Of a stretch of 16,424 nt of DNA, positions 6,473-13,962 are shown one piece after another. Source of the stretch: Halocynthiibacter sp049608145 (GTDB taxonomy: Bacteria; Pseudomonadota; Alphaproteobacteria; Rhodobacterales; Rhodobacteraceae); the NCBI RefSeq assembly GCF_049608145.1, contig NZ_JBMYXF010000061.1:1-16424 (forward strand), written 5' to 3'. The notes beneath the pieces were generated by a model that had not been told where the DNA came from, did no database searches, and was given only the letters and a program-made list of their open reading frames with translations. A program made the translations under genes and the position numbers. Numbering within the stretch: position 1 is the stretch's first letter; every line of letters starts with the position of its first letter.

Positions 6473-7399
6473 ATGTCCCGCCGTTATTATGACCTGCCGT
6501 CGTTGACGACTTTGGCGACCTTCGAAACCGCCGCGCGCCACCTGAGTTTCAAAGACGCTGCCCAAGAATTATCGGTGACGCCCGGCGCGGTGAGCCACCA
6601 GATCAAAGCGATCGAAGAAGACATCGGCGTGCAATTGTTTGAACGCAAGCATCGCGGCGTTGATTTGACCCCGCAGGGGGAGGCACTGTTTGAAGCCCTA
6701 CAAGTCAGTTTTCAGCGCTTGTCGCAGGTGTTGAAAACCGTACGCGCCGGCGAGCCAGACGAGGTAATCACGGTTGGATCGACCTCTGCGGTGGCGTCCT
6801 TGTGGTTATCGGCGTCGGTGATTGGGTTTTGGCGCGATCATCCGGATGCGAATGTGAATCAGATCGTGCGCGATCGTGTTTTTCAGGGGCCAAACTTACC
6901 GGATCTATATGTTCAATATGGCAGATCTTCGGAAATTGGTCTGGAACAAACCCCGCTGTATCGTGATGAATTGGTACCTGTCGCTGCCCCTGATTTGGCG
7001 CGAAAAATGGAAGGGTGCAGCTTGGATGACCTAGCGCAATCGCGACTTATCTATCTGGATTGCGATGACAAAAGCTGGACGACTTGGCGCAGTTGGTTTT
7101 CTAAGCTAGGGTATCACATGCCACTGCCCGCAGGAAATACAGTCAATAATTTTTCCGTTGCACTGCAAGCTGCACAGGAAGGGGCAGGGGTTTTATTGGG
7201 TTGGCGCCGGTTGATTGCACCCTTGATTGAAGCGGGTAAATTACAGGTTATTGGGCCACATCAATTGACCGCGCCACACCGGTTCCATTTGATAGGGCGG
7301 CCTGATGCGGAATTGTCGCCAAAGGTCAATGAATTAAAGGTTTGGTTCCTATCGGAAGTAGCCAAATTTTCAGATGATCTGAATTCATCTGAGGGTTAA
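6473..7399 (+). CDS. LysR-family transcriptional regulator (GcvA-like)
   Basis: Protein of 308 residues. The N-terminal winged HTH (about 9-68) contains LTTLATFETAARHLSFKDAA and ELSVTPGAVSHQIKAIEEDI, close to the GcvA/AmpR branch. The C-terminal periplasmic-binding-protein-like effector domain spans about 95-300 (VITVGSTSAVASLWLSASVIGFWRDHP, then WTTWRSWFSKLG and LQAAQEGAGVLLGWRRL). The ATG at 6473 has AAGGA 7 bases upstream. It is transcribed away from the reductase and lies 64 bases before the oxygenase gene, so it is likely a local regulator responding to the pathway substrate or an intermediate. The effector is not predictable from sequence. Confidence 0.92.
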   Translation: MSRRYYDLPSLTTLATFETAARHLSFKDAAQELSVTPGAVSHQIKAIEEDIGVQLFERKHRGVDLTPQGEALFEALQVSFQRLSQVLKTVRAGEPDEVITVGSTSAVASLWLSASVIGFWRDHPDANVNQIVRDRVFQGPNLPDLYVQYGRSSEIGLEQTPLYRDELVPVAAPDLARKMEGCSLDDLAQSRLIYLDCDDKSWTTWRSWFSKLGYHMPLPAGNTVNNFSVALQAAQEGAGVLLGWRRLIAPLIEAGKLQVIGPHQLTAPHRFHLIGRPDAELSPKVNELKVWFLSEVAKFSDDLNSSEG

Positions 7400-7435
7400 T
7401 TTTTAACCTATTGAGAGAGAGGCACGCTTTCTCGC

Positions 7436-7449
7436 ATTTTCGGGAAAAT
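7436..7449. promoter_or_regulatory. Short dyad just before the oxygenase gene
   Basis: ATTTTC-GG-GAAAAT ends 4 bases before the GGAG ribosome binding site of the Rieske gene. It could be an operator or an RNA hairpin influencing translation. Small, so weak evidence. Confidence 0.25.
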
Positions 7450-7463
7450 TCCTGGAGATAGCA

Positions 7464-8618
7464 ATGAACAAACACAGCCCTCTCAGCGCCGTGATGCAGC
7501 CTATCAATGTTGCGAACGGCCTGCCCAACGCCCATTACATCGATCCCGTGATTTTTGCCGAGGAAAAGCAATCCGTCCTGTTTAACAACTGGTCTGGCAT
7601 TGGTTTTGGCAAAGATGTACCGGAAGCCGGGGATGCAAAACCTGTCGAGTTTCTGGGGATGCCGTTACTGATGGTGCGGGATCGCGATGGCGAGATTGGC
7701 GTGTTTCAAAACACGTGCCGTCATCGTGGTATGATTTTGGTGGATAAACCTCAGAAAATTCGTGGTGCAATTCGCTGCCCGTATCACAGCTGGTGTTATG
7801 GCCTGAAAGGCGAGTTGCGCACAGCGCCGCATGTTGGCGGTCCTGGGCAAAACACCCATGAAGATCTGGACTTTAGCGAGTTGGGTCTGATCCGCATGCG
7901 TTCTTACGTTTGGCGTGATGTGGTGTTTGTGAATGTGTCTGATGATGCCCCCGCCTTTGAAGAGGTCCATGGTGAGCTGATGGAACGTTGGAAAGATTTT
8001 GACCAACCGATGTATCACGGCGGGGAGGGCGCTTCGTTTAAGTTGGATCTTGCGGCGAACTGGAAGCTTCCGGTCGAGAATTACTGTGAAAGCTATCACT
8101 TGCCTTGGGTCCATCCCGGCTTGAACAGCTATTCGCGTTTGGAAGACCATTACAACATTAATGAGTTGGGGAAATATTCCGGCCAGGGCACTTATGTCTA
8201 TCGTCAATTTGAAGGCGAAGATGGGTCAAAACTTGCTGACTTTGAGAACCTCAGCAGCCAGTGGGATGAGGGCGCAGAATATCTTGTGGTCTACCCGAAT
8301 GTACTTTTGGGCGTGCAACGGGATCACGGGTTTGCCTTTGTCCTGGAACCGGTGTCCGAAGAACGCACGATTGAACATATCGAGCTGTATTACGCACAAA
8401 AACCCGAAGATGCGCCGGAACATGAACCGCTTCGTGAAAAGAACGCAGCTCTTTGGAAGGAAGTCTTTGAAGAAGACATTTTCGTGGTCGAAGGCATGCA
8501 AAAGGGACGCCACGGCGTTAAGTTTGACGGTGGAAGATTTTCCCCCGCGATGGATGGCCCGACCCATTGTTTCCACCATTGGGTGGCAAACCAAGTTGAA
8601 AAAGGTCGCGAAGCGTGA
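7464..8618 (+). CDS. Rieske non-heme iron oxygenase, betaine-type (alpha subunit)
   Basis: Oxygenase component that uses electrons from its reductase and O2 to oxidise a substrate. Protein of 384 residues. The Rieske [2Fe-2S] ligands are Cys85, His87, Cys105 and His108 (CRHRG, then CPYHSW). The mononuclear iron ligands are His212, His217 and probably Asp338 (VENYCESYHLPWVHP; EEDIFVVEGMQKG). The residue three before His212, which bridges the two metal sites, is Glu209 rather than the usual Asp; a bridging Glu is known in carnitine oxygenase CntA. The class includes glycine betaine (GbcA), stachydrine (Stc2) and carnitine (CntA) enzymes. Start supported by GGAG 6 bases upstream. The stop overlaps the aldehyde dehydrogenase start by 4 bases. 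Class is secure, substrate unknown. Confidence 0.93.
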   Translation: MNKHSPLSAVMQPINVANGLPNAHYIDPVIFAEEKQSVLFNNWSGIGFGKDVPEAGDAKPVEFLGMPLLMVRDRDGEIGVFQNTCRHRGMILVDKPQKIRGAIRCPYHSWCYGLKGELRTAPHVGGPGQNTHEDLDFSELGLIRMRSYVWRDVVFVNVSDDAPAFEEVHGELMERWKDFDQPMYHGGEGASFKLDLAANWKLPVENYCESYHLPWVHPGLNSYSRLEDHYNINELGKYSGQGTYVYRQFEGEDGSKLADFENLSSQWDEGAEYLVVYPNVLLGVQRDHGFAFVLEPVSEERTIEHIELYYAQKPEDAPEHEPLREKNAALWKEVFEEDIFVVEGMQKGRHGVKFDGGRFSPAMDGPTHCFHHWVANQVEKGREA

Positions 8619-10066
8619 GTGATTTTATCAAAGACGGGCTGGCCCGAAATTTTGTTGCAGGTCAATGGGTGGAAGGCGAAAACGGCGATGTGATTGCCGT
8701 TTCTGACCCCGGCGACGACAGTCATGTTGCGGATTGCGCCAAGGCCGGTGATGCGCAACTTGGCGCGGCTTTAGATGCAGCGCAGGCCAGTTTTGAGCGT
8801 GGCGATCTTGCGGATATGAAGCCACAAGCCCGCGCGGTTTTGATGCATCGGATCGCAGATGAGATCCGCAACATTGCCGACGAAGGTGCTGAAATTCTAT
8901 GCCGAGAAAGTGGCAAGGCGATCAGTGCGGCGCACGATGAATTTGAAGAAGCGGCGCAATATTTCGAATATTACGGCGGCGTTGCAGACAAGATCGAAGG
9001 TAAATCCATCCCCCTGGGGCCAGATTACGTCGATTACACCAGCTATGAACCTTACGGGGTTTCTGCGCAAATCGTGCCTTGGAATTTCCCGGTTTCCATT
9101 GCGGGACGTTCGCTTGCGCCGGCTCTTGCAGCGGGCAATTCGGTGATCGTGAAATCCCCCGAACTTGACCCAATTGGCCTTGCGATGTTGGGGCTGGCGT
9201 TGGAACGCGCCGAGGTGCCGACAGGGGCTGTGTCAATTTTGAACGGGGTTGGACCAGACATTGGCGCGAAATTGGTGCAAAGCAGTCAGGTCAACCAAAT
9301 CGTGTTCACGGGCTCGGTCCCGACGGGCCAAAGCATTTTGCGCGCTGCGGCAGGTCCGGTGACGCCGTGCTTGATGGAATTGGGCGGAAAATCGGCAGCG
9401 GTTGTGTTTGAAGACGCCGATCTTGATGTGTTGATGTCCAGCCTGCAAAGTGGAATTTTCTACAATGCGGGGCAGGTGTGTTCGGCAATGGCACGGGTCC
9501 TTGTGCATCGATCCATCTATGATCAGGCGGTTGAGCGGGCGTCAGAACTTGCGAATGGATTGCGGGTTGGGCATGGGTTGACAGAACCTGAACATACCCC
9601 GGTTATCTCTGCCAAGCAGTTGACATCAATCGAGGAAATCACGTCCGCGGCCCGTCAAGATGGGGCACGGATTGTGGCAGGTGGCGCACGTTTGGATCGC
9701 GCGGGTTGCTTTATGGCGCCGACAATTTTGGCGGATGTGAACCCAAGCAGCCGCATTGCCCAGGATGAGATCTTCGGCCCAGTGACCTGTTTCACGCCGT
9801 TCGACACGGAAGCAGAGGCCATCGCGATGGCAAACGGTACGGAGTTTGGCCTGGTCGCTGGGGTCTTTACCCGGGACTTGGCGCGCGCACATCGCATGGC
9901 GCGCAAGCTGCGTGCGGGGCAGGTTTTCGTGAATGAATGGTTCGCTGGCGGTATCTCAACGCCGTTTGGGGGCGTCGGAAAGTCGGGTTTCGGCCGTGAG
10001 AAAGGGCTTGAGGCGCTATATAACTATGTAAGAACAAAAAACGTCGCGATTTCGCTGAAAGGGTAG
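8615..10066 (+). CDS. NAD(P)-dependent aldehyde dehydrogenase
   Basis: Oxidises an aldehyde to the acid. Protein of 483 residues, standard length for the ALDH superfamily. Catalytic elements are present: Asn157 (VPWNFP), Lys180 of the cofactor site (VIVKSPE), Glu255 (LMELGGKS) and nucleophile Cys289 (NAGQVCSA). FTGSVPTG (231-238) is the nucleotide-binding turn, and EIFGPV and FGGVGKSGFGRE are the conserved C-terminal motifs. It starts with GTG overlapping the oxygenase stop by four bases (GTGA), implying translational coupling, so the aldehyde substrate is probably made by or soon after the Rieske reaction. Candidate aldehydes include malic, succinic or N-methylated amino-acid semialdehydes; sequence alone does not decide. 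Confidence 0.93.
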   Translation: MSDFIKDGLARNFVAGQWVEGENGDVIAVSDPGDDSHVADCAKAGDAQLGAALDAAQASFERGDLADMKPQARAVLMHRIADEIRNIADEGAEILCRESGKAISAAHDEFEEAAQYFEYYGGVADKIEGKSIPLGPDYVDYTSYEPYGVSAQIVPWNFPVSIAGRSLAPALAAGNSVIVKSPELDPIGLAMLGLALERAEVPTGAVSILNGVGPDIGAKLVQSSQVNQIVFTGSVPTGQSILRAAAGPVTPCLMELGGKSAAVVFEDADLDVLMSSLQSGIFYNAGQVCSAMARVLVHRSIYDQAVERASELANGLRVGHGLTEPEHTPVISAKQLTSIEEITSAARQDGARIVAGGARLDRAGCFMAPTILADVNPSSRIAQDEIFGPVTCFTPFDTEAEAIAMANGTEFGLVAGVFTRDLARAHRMARKLRAGQVFVNEWFAGGISTPFGGVGKSGFGREKGLEALYNYVRTKNVAISLKG

Positions 10067-10069
10067 CAG

Positions 10070-10315
10070 ATGCAACGGGAAGAACTGGATGCACAGCTTT
10101 TGGAGGCCCATGCAGAGGCGGACACAGGTGCATTGGTGCGCTTGTATACGCTTGCCGGTGATCAATCTGAGGCCTCTGGTGATATTGATGCAGCCTGTTT
10201 TTACCTGACCCACGCTTTTGTTTTCGCTTTGGAATCTGGATACCCACAGGCGGACCCATTGAACAAAAGGCTGGCGGATCGGGGTCGGGCGCATCGCCTG
10301 AGCTTTGACGGATAG
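10070..10315 (+). CDS. Conserved-looking small helical protein, unknown function
   Basis: Protein of 81 residues, beginning MQREELDAQLLEAHAEADTG and ending RAHRLSFDG. No signal peptide or membrane segment. It is acidic, alanine-rich and predicted mostly helical; ALVRLYTLAGDQSEASGDIDAACFYLTHAFVFALESG looks like a single TPR-like helical pair. Evidence that it is real: it begins 3 bases after the aldehyde dehydrogenase stop with AAAGGG upstream, ends 4 bases before the AraC-type regulator start, and fills the gap exactly. I do not recognise the family. A role as an accessory or assembly factor for a pathway enzyme, or as a partner of the regulator, would be pure inference. Confidence 0.75.
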   Translation: MQREELDAQLLEAHAEADTGALVRLYTLAGDQSEASGDIDAACFYLTHAFVFALESGYPQADPLNKRLADRGRAHRLSFDG

Positions 10316-10319
10316 CACG

Positions 10320-11303
10320 ATGGGCAAACGTCTGACCCAATTTACGTTTCTGTGCCTACCAGGGTTTCCGCTTGCGGCTTTGTCGCTTGCGATTGAATCC
10401 CTTCGGGTGGCGCATGAAATTCAGGGGGGGCGCAGTTTTGAATGGCAAACTGTTGGCGAAACCCGCGATCCTGTGGTTTCGGCATCGGGGTTGAAATTGA
10501 CGCCGGATTGCGCTTTGGAAGACTTGGAGACACCGGATGTTTTGATGGTGTTTGCTGGGCCTGAAACACGGTTTGCGCAAAAAACCAGCGTGGGGGTTTT
10601 ACGGCGCACTTTGGTGAATGGCGGTAAGATTTCGGCGGTCAGCGGCAGCATTTTTGCGCTTGCAGAAACCGGGCTGTTGGATCGTCATACATGCAGCGTG
10701 CATTTCTGTTATAGTGCTGCAATTCGGGAACAATTTCCGGATATCAACTGTGTGGAAACCGTGTTTCATGAAGACCGAAAACGGGTGACCATCGCGGGGT
10801 CTTTGGCAGTGCTTGAATATATGTTGCACACCATTGCCGACCAAATCAGTGAGAAAGTTTCTGTGGAAACTGCCTGTTGGCTACAGCATCCGGTGTTGCG
10901 AGACGAAGCGGCCCATCAATCACAGCCCGGGGACAGCAACACCCGCACCCGAGACATGTTGCCCGCCCAGGTGGTGAAGGCGATCGAGGTGTTTTCAGCT
11001 CATGTGGAGACGCCGGTATTGATCCGGGATGTCGCCTCTGAGGCAGGGATGTCTTTACGTCAATTTGAACGGGTGTTTAAGCGTGAATTGGGGATCTCGC
11101 CGGGCGGATATTACCGCCGTATTCGCTTGCAAGCGGCCCGGCAAAAGGTGATTTACACCCCCGCACCCTTGGGCGAAATCGCTTTATCCGTTGGCTATGG
11201 CACAAGCCGCGCCTTGTCGGTGCGCTATGAGGAAGAGTTTGGCGTCTCTCCGGCGCAGGACCGTAATCGGCAGACCCGTATACGCGGAGCATATCCATTT
11301 TAA
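10320..11303 (+). CDS. GlxA/GbdR-type AraC-family transcriptional regulator
   Basis: Protein of 327 residues. The N-terminal DJ-1/PfpI (class I glutamine amidotransferase-like) domain covers about 5-190, with the elbow region SAVSGSIFALAETGLLD where the nucleophilic Cys of true enzymes is Ser108, so it is a sensing domain. The C-terminal AraC DNA-binding domain covers about 215-318, with two HTH units (LIRDVASEAGMSLRQFERVFKRELG and LGEIALSVGYGTSRALSVRYEEEFG). This architecture is shared by GbdR, CdhR and ArgR, which respond to glycine betaine, carnitine and arginine. The ATG at 10320 with GGA 7 bases upstream is preferred over an in-frame TTG at 10305. It probably controls the promoter region just downstream (11304-11505). 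Confidence 0.92.
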   Translation: MGKRLTQFTFLCLPGFPLAALSLAIESLRVAHEIQGGRSFEWQTVGETRDPVVSASGLKLTPDCALEDLETPDVLMVFAGPETRFAQKTSVGVLRRTLVNGGKISAVSGSIFALAETGLLDRHTCSVHFCYSAAIREQFPDINCVETVFHEDRKRVTIAGSLAVLEYMLHTIADQISEKVSVETACWLQHPVLRDEAAHQSQPGDSNTRTRDMLPAQVVKAIEVFSAHVETPVLIRDVASEAGMSLRQFERVFKRELGISPGGYYRRIRLQAARQKVIYTPAPLGEIALSVGYGTSRALSVRYEEEFGVSPAQDRNRQTRIRGAYPF

Positions 11304-11435
11304 TACGTTAACCAATGGCGATTTACGGTAAGATTCTGTCGATATTTGCGTCAAAAATCATCGGAAACGGCAGGAACGGTGTTGATGTCGTCATGTGGCC
11401 TGGGGTTATTTAATCTAAACCAAATGTGAGAATTT

Positions 11436-11448
11436 TCGACATTGTCGA
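11436..11448. promoter_or_regulatory. Palindrome in the promoter region of the demethylase-transporter operon
   Basis: TCGACA-T-TGTCGA is a 13-bp perfect palindrome about 58 bases before the dehydrogenase ATG, in the 202-base spacer after the AraC-type gene. The half-site TGTCGAT also occurs near 11337-11343. Plausible operator for the adjacent regulator; AraC-family sites are usually direct repeats, so this is uncertain. Confidence 0.35.
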
Positions 11449-11505
11449 TGCTTATACACGAATGCCACAAGGTCCGATGAAGTGTGTGAACCAACAGGAA
11501 ATACT

Positions 11506-13926
11506 ATGCGGACCGAAGCACAAGCAGTCGTCATTGGCGGCGGCGTCATTGGATGTTCAATTCTCTATCACCTGACCAAGCTAGGCTGGTCAGACGTTGT
11601 TTTGCTGGAAAGAGACGAGCTGACCTCGGGCTCAACCTGGCATGCGGCGGCCAATATTCACGGGCTACATGATAGCACCAATATCAGCCGTATTCAGCAT
11701 TATACCATGAACCTTTATAAGGAATTGGAAGCAGAAACGGGGCAGGGGTGCGGCGTATTTCAGCCGGGCTCGCTTTATCTGGCGCAAACCGAAGAACGGG
11801 AACATCAGCTGAAATTGCAAGCCGCCAAGGCAAAGCTATACGGCATGAATTTCTATGAAATCAGCATTGAAGAAGCGCAAAGGCTAAACCCGCTGGTAAA
11901 TTACGACGGCATCCGTTGTGTGATGTTCGAACCGGATGGCGGCAATGTTGACCCCTCTGGTGTGACGCAGGCCTATGCCACGGGTGCGCGTCACCGTGGG
12001 GCGGAAATTCACCGTTTTACGCCGGTGACGGGCACGGATCAGCAGGACGATGGCAGCTGGATTGTGCGCACGTCGAAGGGTGATATTCACACGCAATGGG
12101 TTGTGAATGCCGCCGGTCTTTGGGGACGCGAGGTTGCGGCTTTGGCGGGACTTGAACTGCCGCTTCAACCTACGGAACACCAGTATTTCGTGACCGAAAC
12201 CATGTCTGACGTCGAAACCCACGGCACGCGCTTGCCATCGGTTAGTGACCGCGATGGCGAATATTATCTGCGCCAAGAAGGCAACGGTTTGCTGGTCGGG
12301 GCCTATGAGAAAGACATGAAATTCTGGGCGGAAGAGGGCACGCCGCTTGATTTTGCGCATGATCTGTTCCCGGATGATCTGGAACGTATCGAAGACAATA
12401 TGATGAACGCGATCGAACGTCTGCCCGCCGTCGGTGAGGCTGGGATCAAACGCGTGATCAATGGCCCGATGATCTGGTCGCCTGACGCCAATGTGCTGTT
12501 TGGGCCTGTGCCCGAATTGGATGGGTACTTCTGTTGTAATGGCATCATTCCTGGGTTCTCGCAATCTGGCGGTATGGGCCTGATGGCCGCGCAATGGATG
12601 ATCGAGGGCGAGACCCAATACGATATGTTTGCCTGGGATATGGCGCGGTTTGACAGCTGGGCGACCAAGGACTTCACCAAAGCCCGCGTGCAGGATCAAT
12701 ATGCGCATCGCTTTGCCATTCACTTCCCCAATGAGGAACGTTCTGCCGGGCGTCCTGCGCGCGTGCGTCCGATTTATGAGACCCAGAAAGATCTGGGCGC
12801 GGTGTTCGGTCTGAATGGCGGATGGGAACATCCCCTTTGGTTTGCCGACACGCCGGGCACCGAGGATACAAACGGATTTACCCGCCAAAATTGGTGGGCG
12901 CCCGTAGGCGAAGAATGCAAGATGCTGCGCGAACGCGCCGGTATCATCGACATTTCAAATTTTGCAAAATATGTCTGTAAAGGCCCCGGCGCTGCCGATT
13001 GGTTAAACGCTGTTTTTGCCAATAATATGCCCAAGGCGATTGGGCGGTCTTGCCTGACGCCTTTGATCTCAAAGCGCGGCGGGATTGCGGGTGATTTCAC
13101 CGTGACCCGTGTGGCGAATGATGAATTCTGGATCATCGGATCCGGTGTTGCGGAACGCTATCACAAACGCTTCTTTAAGCAGGTTCCATTGCCCGCAGGC
13201 ACGACATTTGAAAGCCAGACAGAGGCCATCTGTGGTTTCAACGTGGCTGGGCCAAAGTCGCGCGATCTGTTGCAGCGTCTGACAAATGCGTCCCTTGCGA
13301 CGGAAAGCTTCCCCTTCATGCGATCTCAGATGATCAACCTTGCGGGGGTTGATCTGTTGGCGCTGCGCGTGTCCTTCACCGGTGATCTTGGTTGGGAGCT
13401 GCACTGTAAAGCTGAAGATCAAGCGCAGCTTTATGCGGCTTTGCTTGAGGCTGGCAAAGATATTGGAGCAGGGCCGGTTGGGTCTCGTGCTTTGATGTCG
13501 ATGCGAATCGAAAAAGGTTACGGGTCGTGGTCACGGGAATACAGCCCAGAATACTACCCACAGGAGGTCGGGCTTGATCGTTTATGCAAGATTGAGAAAG
13601 ATTTTCTGAACAAGGATGCTGCGATTGCGGCGATGAATAAACCTGCGCGCGAACATCTTGTGTTGCTGCACTTGCATGACGTGAATGTCGACGCTTCCAA
13701 CGCAGATGCGACTGGCGGAGAACCAATTTTCAAGGACGGAAATGGTATTGGCCGTGTCACATCTGGAACTTACGGGTATACTGTTGGGATGTCGCTGGCG
13801 CTTGGGTTTGTAAATGGCGCACAGGCGGGAGACGATGTTGAGATCATGGTTTTGGGACAACCCCATAAAGCCACGATTTTGGCAGAGCCCCCGTTTGATG
13901 CAAAAGGCGAGAGGTTGCGCACATAA
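11506..13926 (+). CDS. Dimethylglycine/sarcosine dehydrogenase-like flavoprotein with GcvT folate domain
   Basis: Oxidative N-demethylase of an N-methyl amino acid, expected to hand the methyl carbon to tetrahydrofolate as 5,10-methylene-THF. Protein of 806 residues, close to mammalian DMGDH. The FAD dinucleotide motif VVIGGGVIGCS is at 8-18. SGSTWHAAA (41-49) contains His46, the position of the covalent flavin histidine in the family. The DAO domain extends to about 380, a linking FAO_M domain (GRPARVRPIYETQ; WEHPLWF) lies around 410-450, then the GcvT N- and C-domains (about 460-805; for example GWELHCKAED and RIEKGYGSWSREY). ATG 11506 with AGGAA 5 bases upstream is preferred over a GTG at 11482. 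The substrate could be dimethylglycine, sarcosine or another N-methyl amino acid such as N-methylglutamate. Confidence 0.92.
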   Translation: MRTEAQAVVIGGGVIGCSILYHLTKLGWSDVVLLERDELTSGSTWHAAANIHGLHDSTNISRIQHYTMNLYKELEAETGQGCGVFQPGSLYLAQTEEREHQLKLQAAKAKLYGMNFYEISIEEAQRLNPLVNYDGIRCVMFEPDGGNVDPSGVTQAYATGARHRGAEIHRFTPVTGTDQQDDGSWIVRTSKGDIHTQWVVNAAGLWGREVAALAGLELPLQPTEHQYFVTETMSDVETHGTRLPSVSDRDGEYYLRQEGNGLLVGAYEKDMKFWAEEGTPLDFAHDLFPDDLERIEDNMMNAIERLPAVGEAGIKRVINGPMIWSPDANVLFGPVPELDGYFCCNGIIPGFSQSGGMGLMAAQWMIEGETQYDMFAWDMARFDSWATKDFTKARVQDQYAHRFAIHFPNEERSAGRPARVRPIYETQKDLGAVFGLNGGWEHPLWFADTPGTEDTNGFTRQNWWAPVGEECKMLRERAGIIDISNFAKYVCKGPGAADWLNAVFANNMPKAIGRSCLTPLISKRGGIAGDFTVTRVANDEFWIIGSGVAERYHKRFFKQVPLPAGTTFESQTEAICGFNVAGPKSRDLLQRLTNASLATESFPFMRSQMINLAGVDLLALRVSFTGDLGWELHCKAEDQAQLYAALLEAGKDIGAGPVGSRALMSMRIEKGYGSWSREYSPEYYPQEVGLDRLCKIEKDFLNKDAAIAAMNKPAREHLVLLHLHDVNVDASNADATGGEPIFKDGNGIGRVTSGTYGYTVGMSLALGFVNGAQAGDDVEIMVLGQPHKATILAEPPFDAKGERLRT

Positions 13927-13962
13927 GGTGAGCAACCCAAAATAACGAACAGGGAGGGTTAT

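Noticed and set aside
5373..8618. Assignment as carnitine monooxygenase CntAB
   Set aside because: Class, bridging Glu and adjacent aldehyde dehydrogenase fit, but the folate-linked demethylase and altered BCCT cage are not explained, so no symbol was given.
11884..12888. Long open frame on the minus strand (334 codons)
   Set aside because: Lies antisense within the demethylase gene; the translation is rich in His and Arg, without a family pattern, and is a codon-bias shadow.
7464..13926. Assignment as glycine betaine demethylation (gbcA with a dimethylglycine dehydrogenase)
   Set aside because: The oxygenase is shorter than I expect for GbcA and is translationally coupled to an aldehyde dehydrogenase not needed in that route; kept only as an alternative.
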